This document shows positions 44,969 to 51,873 of a stretch of DNA of 52,173 nucleotides, piece after piece. How positions within the stretch are numbered: position 1 is the stretch's first letter; every line of letters begins with the position of its first letter. A program made the translations under genes and the position numbers. The DNA comes from Longimicrobiales bacterium (GTDB lineage Bacteria > Gemmatimonadota > Gemmatimonadetes > Longimicrobiales > Gaopeijiaceae): assembly GCA_028284495.1 (NCBI GenBank), contig JANQRP010000037.1, forward strand, positions 1-52,173, written 5' to 3'. Under the pieces are notes generated by a model. That model ran no database searches. It saw only the letters and a program-made list of their open reading frames with translations, and was not told where the DNA came from.

Positions 44969-45514
44969 ATGAAGGCCACGATCCGGACGGCCCGACTGCT
45001 CCTGCGGCCCCTCGCATGGGACGACCTCGATGCGTTCACCGCGCTGCTCCACGACCCCGACGTCCGGAGGTACCTCTGCGACGACATGCTGCTGCCCCCG
45101 AGTACGGTCGAGGGGTTCGTCGCGCAGAGCGACGGGCTCGACAGCAAGGGCCTCGGCTACTGGGTGATCGAGGAGCCGGGACGCGACCCGTTCGCGGGCA
45201 TCGTCGGCCTCACCGATCCTCACGACGAGTTTCCTCTGATGAAAGGAGGGACCGAGGTGCTGATCGCCCTCGCGCCGGTCGCCATGGGTCGCGGCATCGG
45301 TCGGGAAGCGCTCGAGGGGGTCTGCGCGGAGGCGCAGCGGCTCGGGATCCGACGACTCGTCGGAGGCGTCGACATGCCGAACCGTGCGTCGCACAAGCTC
45401 ATGACCCGCGCCGGTTTCGTGGCCATCGGCGAGAACGAGGGCCCCGCCTGGATGAACACGATCTACGAGCGGCTACTGGGGGACGACCAAGGGGCTCCGG
45501 ACCGCCTCACCTAG
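44969..45514 (+). CDS. GNAT acetyltransferase, RimJ/RimL-like
   Basis: 181 residues, ATG 44969. Acetyl-CoA-dependent GNAT of the RimJ/L type: TIRTARLLLRPLAWDDLDAFTALLHDPDVRRYL, WVIEEPGRDPFAGIVGLTD, ALAPVAMGRGIGREALEGVCAEA (pyrophosphate-binding Q/R-x-x-G-x-G/A) and VDMPNRASHKLMTRAGFV are all present. It probably acetylates an N-terminus or small amine; target unknown. Last gene before the low-GC cassette-like region. Confidence 0.92.
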   Translation: MKATIRTARLLLRPLAWDDLDAFTALLHDPDVRRYLCDDMLLPPSTVEGFVAQSDGLDSKGLGYWVIEEPGRDPFAGIVGLTDPHDEFPLMKGGTEVLIALAPVAMGRGIGREALEGVCAEAQRLGIRRLVGGVDMPNRASHKLMTRAGFVAIGENEGPAWMNTIYERLLGDDQGAPDRLT

Positions 45515-45712
45515 CCGGGAGCCTGGACGATCGGCGCCCCATCGCCCGGTGGCGCTACGGGTTTACTGTGGCGTATCGTTTCGACGGGCGGCACGTTCGG
45601 TCAGGTAGAGCGCGAACCGCGTCAGGAGGGACGCGTACCGCGGGGTGTCGTGTCGTGAATAGCCAGTTGGGCGGCACCCAATGGCTCCCAGTCGCGCAGC
45701 GCTGGAATAGGT
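45515..45712. other. Intergenic region at left edge of cassette-like array, with hairpin
   Basis: 198 bp without a convincing gene. It holds an inverted repeat, AGCCA-TTGGG and CCCAA-TGGCT at 45661-45686, with a bulged G in the left arm and a CGGCA loop. A stem with an extrahelical base resembles attC folds, but no R'/R'' boxes matching the array were found here, so the left boundary of the first cassette is undefined. Confidence 0.5.
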
Positions 45713-46678
45713 ATGGACACAGACCTCCCGTGGGCACACGAAACTCGCCAGATGCACGCCAAGAACGAGGCGATCTTCGCCCGGCTGGTGGAAGAGGTCC
45801 GCGCAGCCGGCGTACCCGTCGAATCGTTTATCGAACTCAACCTCAGGCGCCGCGTCGATCGGGCTACGTACGATGTCGTCCTCGGTCACATCATGGACGG
45901 TGGCTACGACCTCGATGCCCAGTGGACGCTGATTCAGCTTGCAGGCAGAGGTCCCAAGAAGGTCAGCGGAGCGCCGTGGGCCGCGCTCTTCGATTCAGTA
46001 GGCGACGGGGCTCGGATCCGTCACGTGATCGTCGGGGCGATGCACCAGCTACGGGTTTCCGACATCGACGACTGGTTGATCGAACGAACGACGACGCGTG
46101 GGATCGACTTCGGATGGTACCTCGCTCTCGCTGCGTCGACGTGCTTGCCGGTCGAGAAGGCTTGGCCGCTGTTGGAGCAGGTCCTTCCAGACTATCCGGC
46201 AATCGCCGCAGAGGGGCTACGCCGCCTCGTGACCGTTCGCGGCTACGGCCCAACACTTACCCAGATCGACGGTCTGCGAGGGGGGATCGCTTCGCTCATA
46301 GAGGCTCGAGCCTGGCTCCCCGGATCTGGGAAGATCGAGACCTTCCTGAGTGGCATCACCGACGAGGCCGCCAGGCGTGGAGCGGTCGTCGACGCTGAGT
46401 TCCGCCAGGGTTTGGTCCGGGTCTTCGACAAGCACCTCGCTGGACTGACCGTGAATGAGATGAGCCCGCTGATCCCGGGGCGGTTCGGAAGAGCTGTCGA
46501 ACGTCTCGCCGAGAAGCGCACCGGGAAGTTCGTGATGGTGAACTGCTTCCCGCAGTTCCAAGATGTGTTCGATGGGCTCGGCACGGCGGCGTACAAGGAG
46601 CTGGATCGGCTCAGCGAGAAGCTCGATGCCCACTACGCTGCAGAACGGAGGAAGCGGATGCGGGCGCTCCCCGACTAG
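45713..46678 (+). CDS. Unrecognised 321-residue alpha-helical protein (cassette gene)
   Basis: 321 residues, ATG 45713. No signal peptide or membrane segment. Sequence is almost entirely helical with solenoid-like segments (FIELNLRRRVDRATYDVVLGHIMDGGYDLDAQWTLIQLAG; HVIVGAMHQLRVSDIDDWLIERTTTRGIDFGWYLALAASTCLPVEKAWPLLEQVLPDYPAIAAEGLRRLV), reminiscent of HEAT/ARM arrangements, ending in a charged coiled-coil-like tail (KLDAHYAAERRKRMRA). No family recognised. First gene of the cassette-like array; an attC-like site follows its stop by about 66 bp. Confidence 0.65.
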   Translation: MDTDLPWAHETRQMHAKNEAIFARLVEEVRAAGVPVESFIELNLRRRVDRATYDVVLGHIMDGGYDLDAQWTLIQLAGRGPKKVSGAPWAALFDSVGDGARIRHVIVGAMHQLRVSDIDDWLIERTTTRGIDFGWYLALAASTCLPVEKAWPLLEQVLPDYPAIAAEGLRRLVTVRGYGPTLTQIDGLRGGIASLIEARAWLPGSGKIETFLSGITDEAARRGAVVDAEFRQGLVRVFDKHLAGLTVNEMSPLIPGRFGRAVERLAEKRTGKFVMVNCFPQFQDVFDGLGTAAYKELDRLSEKLDAHYAAERRKRMRALPD

Positions 46679-46744
46679 TGCATGCTACGGCGTCGACAGC
46701 TAGGGGTGACATCAACCTCGAAGCCCGTCTCTGAGCGAGGCGCC

Positions 46745-46897
46745 GTCTCACTGCATGTTGCCGGCTCCGCGCCTGCGGCGCTCCGACCCAACCGGCCGGG
46801 ACCGCGCGGACTTCGTGTGGCGGTTCGGATAGCCTGTGCCGTATCCTCCGATAAGACCGGCCAGGATGGCCGGTTCGGCAACACCATCACGTGATTG
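46745..46897 (+). repeat. attC-like site A
   Basis: 153-bp structured repeat. Outer boxes: GTCTCAC (46745-46751) and GTGATTG (46891-46897), partly complementary and less well conserved than in site C. Inner arms GTTGCCG (46757-46763) and CGGCAAC (46876-46882), then AACCGGCC (46790-46797) and GGCCGGTT (46868-46875), a long imperfect hairpin. It matches site B closely (roughly 85-90 per cent by eye). Size exceeds the typical attC slightly; the R' lacks the canonical GTT. Confidence 0.55.
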
Positions 46898-46927
46898 GAC
46901 ACCCTGCTTCTGCTACCCGGTAGTCTC

Positions 46928-48076
46928 GTGAGGCCGCTGAATCGCGCCATGCTCCCGGCGTTGCTCGTGGGTCTGCCCGCCTGCGGCGACTCGGCAACCA
47001 CCACGACGGAAGCCGCGGGACTCGATTTCGTAGTCCGGGACGCCCAGGTAGTCTTGGAGATCGGATCTCTCGATGGACCGAGCGAAGAGGTCTTCGGGCG
47101 TATCGGGGGACTGGCCGAAGACGGCCTCGGAAGGATCCACGTCGCCGATCTGCAGAGCAGCGAGATTCGCACGTTCGATGGGGAGAGCGGCGCGTTCCTA
47201 TTCCGCGTGGCTCGCCAAGGTGAGGGGCCGGGTGAGGTGGGCACGCCGTGCTGCCTTTCGATCGGGCCCGACGGGGCGCTCTGGGTCCGAGACATCGACA
47301 ACGGCCGCTACCAGGCCTTCGACGTCGGGTCCAGTAGCGTGGCCGACTCTCGGACGGTGCGGATGGTCAATCGCTCGCCGGGATTCTTCGCACCGATCAC
47401 GTTTGTGGCCGATAGCCTCGTCGACATCGGCATGGGGTCGGACCCGAACCAGTATCGCTACATGGTTCCGCAGGACGGCGGTGAGCCGCGAGTCCAGATG
47501 GTGCCGGAACCCGGTGCGTCAGAGCTCGGGGCCGAGGTCATCGACACGGAGGTGAACGGGAATCGAGCCCGCTTCTTCTTCTGGCCGCCACACGGTCCGC
47601 GGTACCTGTCGGCTCACGGCCCCGACGGCCTGTGGGCTGACGCGAGGTCGAGTTCGTTCCGTGTTTGGATACGCACCGCGAAGGGTGACTCGCTCCTGGT
47701 CGAGCGTCCCGGGCTCGAGGGTCCGCTTCTGAGCGCCGATGAGCGCGAAACGGCCGAGACCCGCATCTCCAGGGATCGCGAGCGAGCGGGCACGGAGGCC
47801 GACCGGATCGACTGGAGCGTTCCTGAGCGAAAGCAGGTCCTAGAGGAGTTGCTCTTCGATCACACGGGACGGTTGTGGGTGCAGCGAAGCGTGCCTGCGG
47901 GCGCGGATCGTGAAGCCGACTTGTTCTCGCGCGACGGGGAGTACCTCGAGACGCGGACCTGGCCTTGGGCTGTCCGCCTCGGCGTAACCGCGTGGGCAGG
48001 GGAGACCACGGCCTTGGGGATCGCGACCGATTCACTCGGCGTGCAGAAGGTGGTCAAGCTCGACTGGGCGCGCTGA
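46928..48076 (+). CDS. 6-bladed beta-propeller lipoprotein (cassette gene)
   Basis: 382 residues from GTG 46928, chosen because it yields a short Arg n-region, MLPALLVGLPAC as hydrophobic core and lipobox (LPAC); a TTG at 46895 gives a longer, poorer leader. Mature part has the 6-bladed propeller pattern: EEVFGRIGGLAEDGLGRIHVADLQSSEIRTFDGESGAFLFRVARQGEGPGEV, LSIGPDGALWVRDIDNGRYQAFDV, LFDHTGRLWVQRS. The RQGEGPGE block is hallmark of the Gemmatimonadota/Bacteroidota propeller lipoproteins. Role unknown (binding or scaffold). Flanked by attC-like sites A and B. Confidence 0.85.
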   Translation: MRPLNRAMLPALLVGLPACGDSATTTTEAAGLDFVVRDAQVVLEIGSLDGPSEEVFGRIGGLAEDGLGRIHVADLQSSEIRTFDGESGAFLFRVARQGEGPGEVGTPCCLSIGPDGALWVRDIDNGRYQAFDVGSSSVADSRTVRMVNRSPGFFAPITFVADSLVDIGMGSDPNQYRYMVPQDGGEPRVQMVPEPGASELGAEVIDTEVNGNRARFFFWPPHGPRYLSAHGPDGLWADARSSSFRVWIRTAKGDSLLVERPGLEGPLLSADERETAETRISRDRERAGTEADRIDWSVPERKQVLEELLFDHTGRLWVQRSVPAGADREADLFSRDGEYLETRTWPWAVRLGVTAWAGETTALGIATDSLGVQKVVKLDWAR

Positions 48077-48091
48077 CAGAAGCAGGGCGTC

Positions 48092-48243
48092 CAGCAACTG
48101 CATGTTGCCGGCTCCGCGCCTCCGGCGCTCCGACCCAACCGGCCGGGAACGCGCGGGGTGCGTGTGGCGGTTCGGTTACCCTGTGCGGTATCGTCCGATA
48201 CGACCGGCCGAGCGGCCGGTTCGGTAACACGATCATGTTACAC
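48092..48243 (+). repeat. attC-like site B
   Basis: R'' box CAGCAAC (48092-48098), L'' GTTGCCG (48104-48110), inner arms AACCGGCC (48137-48144) and GGCCGGTT (48214-48221), L' CGGTAAC (48222-48228; pairs with L'' through one G-T), R' GTTACAC (48237-48243). The R' tail TTACACGGC is exactly complementary to the R'' of site C, the end of the same following cassette, as expected for a cassette inserted at this point. Confidence 0.62.
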
Positions 48244-48420
48244 GGCATTGCGACGGCCATCATGGCAAGTCTGGCGTGGGTGGTTTCTTGCGGGTTGGGA
48301 TTAGCGTTCCGCAGGTTCGGATATACCGGTGCTGGCAGGGGTTTCCGGAGCACCGGTTCGTATTCTGTGAGCGTGGAAGGCTGGCAGGTGATGTCGGCGC
48401 CGCGCACCAAACGGAGCTAG
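48235..48420 (+). CDS. Possible small membrane protein in SIR2 cassette leader
   Basis: A 61-codon ORF begins at ATG 48235 inside the R' of site B (MLHGIATAIMASLAWVVSCGLGLAF...). One hydrophobic helix, then a Gly/Ser/Arg-rich tail; it ends 12 bp before the SIR2 start. The homologous leader after site C lacks the ATG and is interrupted, so this ORF is not conserved; it may be a chance reading of repeat DNA. Confidence 0.2.
   Translation: MLHGIATAIMASLAWVVSCGLGLAFRRFGYTGAGRGFRSTGSYSVSVEGWQVMSAPRTKRS
48237..48410 (+). repeat. Cassette leader repeat, copy 1
   Basis: About 170 bp after the R' of site B, similar to 50494-50650 after site C. Shared blocks: the R' onward GTTACACGGCATTGCGACG, ACCATCAT/GCCATCAT, CTTGCGGG, GCAGGTTCGGA, CCGGT, and CGGTTCGTATT...CTGAGCGTGGAA. 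It lies between attC site and gene in both cassettes, so it may be a shared promoter/leader or a relic of recombination. Confidence 0.6.
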
Positions 48421-48432
48421 ACGGAGGAAAGA

Positions 48433-50256
48433 GTGGACCAAGCACTTCGCTTCTTGGCCGACCGGCTCCGGCGAGGAAAGGTCTGCGTGGTGGCGGGTGC
48501 TGGACTGACCAAGTGCTTCGCACCCCGAATGCCTTCTACGAATGAGCTCACGGCGCGCCTAAATGGTCGTCTTGAACGGCAGCACGAGTCCCTTGCATCA
48601 GCCGCGCAGGACTATGAGACGCGGTTCAACCGAGCAGCACTGGAGGATGAAGTCGTCTCCGCACTCGACGTCGAGGTAGACGGCCGACTGCCGCTGCATG
48701 ACCTACTCGCCGTATTGCCGGTGGCAAGTGTCGTAACGACGAATTACGACGAACTGGTAGAGGACAGTTTCGCGTCTGCTGGCATCGAGTTCGATCTCAT
48801 TGAATCCGGTGCGGATCTCGCAACAACCCGGACCTCGCGAAAGGTGGTAAAGCTGCATGGATCGATTCGGCAGGGCCGCGCCGAGCGAATTGTCATTACA
48901 CAGGATGACTATGATCTCTTGGGATCGAGACAGGAACTACTCCTGAGATTCGTTGAGACCACTCTGGCCGAGCATCATGTCCTGTTCCTCGGTTCAGGGT
49001 TGGAGGACGATGATTTCCGACGCCTTCACCTTGGGCTATTAATGACGGTCCCAAGGACCAGGCTCTCATTCGCAGTGCAACTCAGCTTCGATCAGCAAGA
49101 CGCTGAGTACTGGAAGACTCGCCAAGTCGAACTGATTCAGGCTGACTTGAAGGCGTTCTCCGATGAACTGATTGATGCCGCGTTCTTTCCTATGCCGGTG
49201 ATCGCTCCGCCGCCCGGATTGGCTGCCCCAGCAGAAGCAACGCCCATACCCGTCGCGGAGGGAGTGCGGCGGTTTCTGCTGGAGGAACAGCTTCCGTCCG
49301 GTCTCTGGGCACGGAGCATCCCGAGGTACTTCCAACTGTGCCACGACTCCCATGACGTAGGGAGCTACGCGAACGGGTCCATCTCTTCGACGACCGCCTA
49401 TCTGGACGCGCTCTACGATGAAGAGGGGTGGTCTTCGCTACGGCATTTGCCGGAGCTTAGGGAGTACCTTCGTTCGCACCGGGACGATGAGGGTGGCGTC
49501 GGCTTCGACCTGAAACGAGTCGATAAGGCGAGGGGACTATCGACTCAGCCAGCCTCGAACATCCGGCATACGGCGGCCGCTGTCTCGATTGCGATCGCTC
49601 TTCAGGAATGGGAGATCGCGGAGGCTGGCCTCGCGTGGCTTGAGAAGCGGCGAGGCGGCTGGATAGATCGTAGAGACGGACGATTCGGTTTCACCGCTTC
49701 CGTCGTGATAAACGCGGTTGATCGGTGTGTAACGTCTGAGGGATTCAAGGCGCGACACAAGGTGGATCCCCTACGGCTTCTTCCTTACCGGGATCTACTG
49801 CTGAATTGGTCCGATACTCGGCACACTCTCTTGGAGGCAATGGGGCACTGGCTGAGTTCCGCCACGACTGAGGTATCTGGCGTGCGGAGCGACGCTCCCA
49901 CGTTTCCAGCCATTCGTGCTGCATTCGTGCTATTCGCTCTGAGTAGGGTGCCTGACTTTCCCCTGCAGCGTCCATCGGAGTTCTCCGATGTCGCGGATTG
50001 GATCCTTCCGCGACTGAGTCCGGGCGGGTTCGACACCGGACGAGGCAATGACTGGGGGCTTGGGCTCGGCCTGGCGCACTTACTCCTTTCGCCGCATGCG
50101 CAGGCTGCGCTGACCTCGTCGGGACGAGGGGTGTGGGTGAACTCCCTGGGGACGGCACGTGCAGCGCTGTTCCAGCGGCTTTCTGACGACCCAAGAGTTA
50201 TGGAAGGCGCGTTCTCAGAGTTCTTTACTCCTTTGTTGTTCCGCACCTCCGTCTAG
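48433..50256 (+). CDS. SIR2-like NADase fused to alpha-toroid (QW-motif) domain; candidate anti-phage protein
   Basis: 607 residues, GTG 48433 with GGAGG 6 bases upstream. N-terminal SIR2-like domain (about 10-250): VVAGAGLT (20-26), TTNYDE with N104 and D106, KLHGS with catalytic H142, and FLGSGLEDDDF (185-195). It lacks the zinc-binding CxxC insert, as in the defence-type SIR2_2 NADases. The second half is helical with Gly-rich turns and a QW-like QLPSGLW (Q286-W292), DEGGVGF (352-358), RRGGWIDRRDGRFGFTASVVINAVDRC (407-432) and SPGGFDTGRGNDWGLGLGLAHLLLS, suggesting an alpha/alpha toroid of the squalene-cyclase/prenyltransferase type. The toroid may sense a ligand that triggers NAD depletion. 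Codon usage is visibly less GC-rich than neighbours. Confidence 0.85.
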   Translation: MDQALRFLADRLRRGKVCVVAGAGLTKCFAPRMPSTNELTARLNGRLERQHESLASAAQDYETRFNRAALEDEVVSALDVEVDGRLPLHDLLAVLPVASVVTTNYDELVEDSFASAGIEFDLIESGADLATTRTSRKVVKLHGSIRQGRAERIVITQDDYDLLGSRQELLLRFVETTLAEHHVLFLGSGLEDDDFRRLHLGLLMTVPRTRLSFAVQLSFDQQDAEYWKTRQVELIQADLKAFSDELIDAAFFPMPVIAPPPGLAAPAEATPIPVAEGVRRFLLEEQLPSGLWARSIPRYFQLCHDSHDVGSYANGSISSTTAYLDALYDEEGWSSLRHLPELREYLRSHRDDEGGVGFDLKRVDKARGLSTQPASNIRHTAAAVSIAIALQEWEIAEAGLAWLEKRRGGWIDRRDGRFGFTASVVINAVDRCVTSEGFKARHKVDPLRLLPYRDLLLNWSDTRHTLLEAMGHWLSSATTEVSGVRSDAPTFPAIRAAFVLFALSRVPDFPLQRPSEFSDVADWILPRLSPGGFDTGRGNDWGLGLGLAHLLLSPHAQAALTSSGRGVWVNSLGTARAALFQRLSDDPRVMEGAFSEFFTPLLFRTSV

Positions 50257-50398
50257 CAAATTTTCGCGGTGAACGCGCCGGCGGTGTACGGTTCCTACGC
50301 TCTAGGGTCGCAGTTGGAGCGCCACCGGGAAAATGAGCCCGTCAGGGACCTGACGTCTAGAATCGAAAACCGATCGGCTCGGGGCCGTTGACTGCAAC

Positions 50399-50503
50399 GC
50401 CGTGTAACAACGGGTTGCCGCAGCGGGCGCTCGCGCGCCCTTGCCCTCCGCTTCGCTTCGGGACGTGCTCCGGAACGTCGGCAACCCTGAACCGTTACAC
50501 GGC
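50399..50503 (+). repeat. attC-like site C (best formed)
   Basis: 105 bp. R'' GCCGTGTAAC (50399-50408), spacer AAC, L'' GGGTTGCCG (50412-50420), then a variable loop containing GGGCGCTCGCGCGCCC (50425-50440), L' CGGCAACCC (50479-50487), spacer TGAACC, R' GTTACACGGC (50494-50503). R''/R' and L''/L' are perfectly complementary, the arrangement recognised by IntI on the folded bottom strand. Consensus R boxes are usually RYYYAAC/GTTRRRY; here the variable bases are TGT/ACA. Confidence 0.72.
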
Positions 50504-50650
50504 ATTGCGACGACCATCATAGTCAGTCCAGCACTGATGGACCCTTGCGGGCGAGCAGGTTCGGAGATGCCGGTACTGGCGTAGCGCCCCCGAAGCGCGG
50601 TTTCGTATTGCCTGAGCGTGGAAAGCTGGGAAGCCGACTTTCTGCGCCGC
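50494..50650 (+). repeat. Cassette leader repeat, copy 2
   Basis: Homologous to 48237-48410. Starts with the same 19 bases after the R' start, then diverges with small insertions and deletions; blocks around 50550-50560 and 50605-50630 match. Ends about 60 bp before the propeller gene ATG at 50713. Confidence 0.6.
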
Positions 50651-50712
50651 GCCCTCAACGGCAGTCCGATCCCCTCTCGACGATTCTCCCGTACTTCACC
50701 GGAGTTGCTGCG

Positions 50713-51873
50713 ATGCTCAAGTCGGTAGTCCCTCTGGTCTCAGCTCTCTCGCTGGCCGCGCTGACTCTACCGGACTTGGCGTTCGCGCAGGAGCTGGTTC
50801 TCGATCCCGAGCCCTTGATCGCGGTCGACGAGCTGATCCAGGGACCCGACTCAGAGCTCTATCGGGTCCTGGATGCGCAACTGCTCGCGGACGGCCGTCT
50901 CGTACTCCTCAATGCAGGGACGCAGGAGATCAGGATCTACGACCCATCCGGTGCCCTCGTGGCACGCGCCGGGAGAAGGGGCCGGGGTCCGGGGGAGTTC
51001 ACGTTTCCGGTCAGCTTGCGAGCGTCCGTCGACGGTACGATACACGTCTTCGATCGCGGAACTGCGCGTGTGACCGTCTTCGACCCCGACCTGGAGGTCC
51101 AGGAGACGCATCGATTGTCCGGGGTCGGGTCCAATAGGTTTCCCGGCGATCCAATGCGGCCGATGCAGGACGGTGGAGTCCCACGGGCGCTTTCGCTTCA
51201 ATCGGTCTACGACTTGGCGCGTAGCGGCCCGGGGCTTCGCAGGGATTCGCTGCGGCTCGTAATCGATCACCCGCTCGACGGAGTCACAGAGCTTGCGAGA
51301 GCGGCTAAGGGTGATCGGTTCATCCTTTCGGACGGCATAACGATTTCGCCGGCGATTCCGTTCGGGCCTCGCGCGCTGGTCGCCGCAGGGCCGGAGTCGA
51401 TCGTCGTCGGTACCACGCACAGCCGAGAGTTCCGAGTCATCGACGCATCTGGTCGATCGGTTCGGACCGTGCATGCGGAGGGCCGCCTTCGAGAAGTCCG
51501 ATCCGAAGACTGGGCAGTGTTCCAGGACTCGCTGATGACCAGGAGCGAGAATTGGGTTTCGCCAGTTGGCCCTGATCCTCGCTTCGGTCGACTCTTTCGC
51601 AGATTTCTGCGAGAGACGCCCCGGCATCCGACGTATCCGATCTTCCGGGAGCTTCGAGTCGGGGACGCAGGCACACTGTGGCTTGAGCAGGCCGACGCCG
51701 GGCCTTCGGGAAGCCGGATCTGGCAACGAGTGGACTCGGAGGGTCGGGTCGCTCGGCTGTCGCTTCCGCCGTCCTGGCGACCCCTCGACTTCGGAGCGGA
51801 TCACGTCATTGTGCGAAAGGAGGACGGGTACGGCCTTGAGTCGGTCTTCGTCTATGCCTTCCGATCTCGGTAG
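50713..51873 (+). CDS. Secreted 6-bladed beta-propeller protein (cassette gene)
   Basis: 386 residues, ATG 50713. Sec signal MLKSVVPLVSALSLAALTLPDLAFAQ with a FAQ site. Propeller blades: DAQLLADGRLVLLNAGTQEIRIYDPSGALVARAGRRGRGPGEFTFP, LRASVDGTIHVFDRGTARVTVFDPDLEVQ, VGDAGTLWLEQADAG, and a charged C-terminal half. The GRGPGEF block matches the RQGEGPGE block of the lipoprotein in the 46928 cassette. No catalytic residues. It lies between site C and half-site D; its role in the array is unknown. Confidence 0.85.
   Translation: MLKSVVPLVSALSLAALTLPDLAFAQELVLDPEPLIAVDELIQGPDSELYRVLDAQLLADGRLVLLNAGTQEIRIYDPSGALVARAGRRGRGPGEFTFPVSLRASVDGTIHVFDRGTARVTVFDPDLEVQETHRLSGVGSNRFPGDPMRPMQDGGVPRALSLQSVYDLARSGPGLRRDSLRLVIDHPLDGVTELARAAKGDRFILSDGITISPAIPFGPRALVAAGPESIVVGTTHSREFRVIDASGRSVRTVHAEGRLREVRSEDWAVFQDSLMTRSENWVSPVGPDPRFGRLFRRFLRETPRHPTYPIFRELRVGDAGTLWLEQADAGPSGSRIWQRVDSEGRVARLSLPPSWRPLDFGADHVIVRKEDGYGLESVFVYAFRSR

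Larger units (their letters stand above)
48077..48432. other. 356-bp intergenic region: attC-like site B plus conserved leader
   Basis: Contains attC-like site B (48092-48243) and then a leader (48237-48410) homologous to the one after site C. The leader starts GTTACACGGCATTGCGACG and includes shared blocks around 48341-48390. Ribosome-binding site GGAGG for the SIR2 gene is at 48422-48426. No clear sigma-70 promoter was identified. Confidence 0.65.
50257..50712. other. 456-bp intergenic region: attC-like site C plus leader repeat
   Basis: No convincing gene. Holds attC-like site C (50399-50503), and the second leader copy (50494-50650). An opposite-strand frame (50302-50658) shares residues with a frame of the site B region only because the DNA is repeated; it is not annotated. 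Confidence 0.7.

Noticed and set aside
48054..48410. Minus-strand frame similar to the minus-strand frame at 50302-50658
   Set aside because: The residues match because the underlying intergenic DNA is repeated (attC-like sites and leader); no start context or family support.
48433..49190. Sirtuin protein deacetylase
   Set aside because: The domain has the Asn/Asp/His NAD motifs but no zinc-binding Cys pairs typical of deacetylase sirtuins and is fused to another domain; defence-type NADase fits better.
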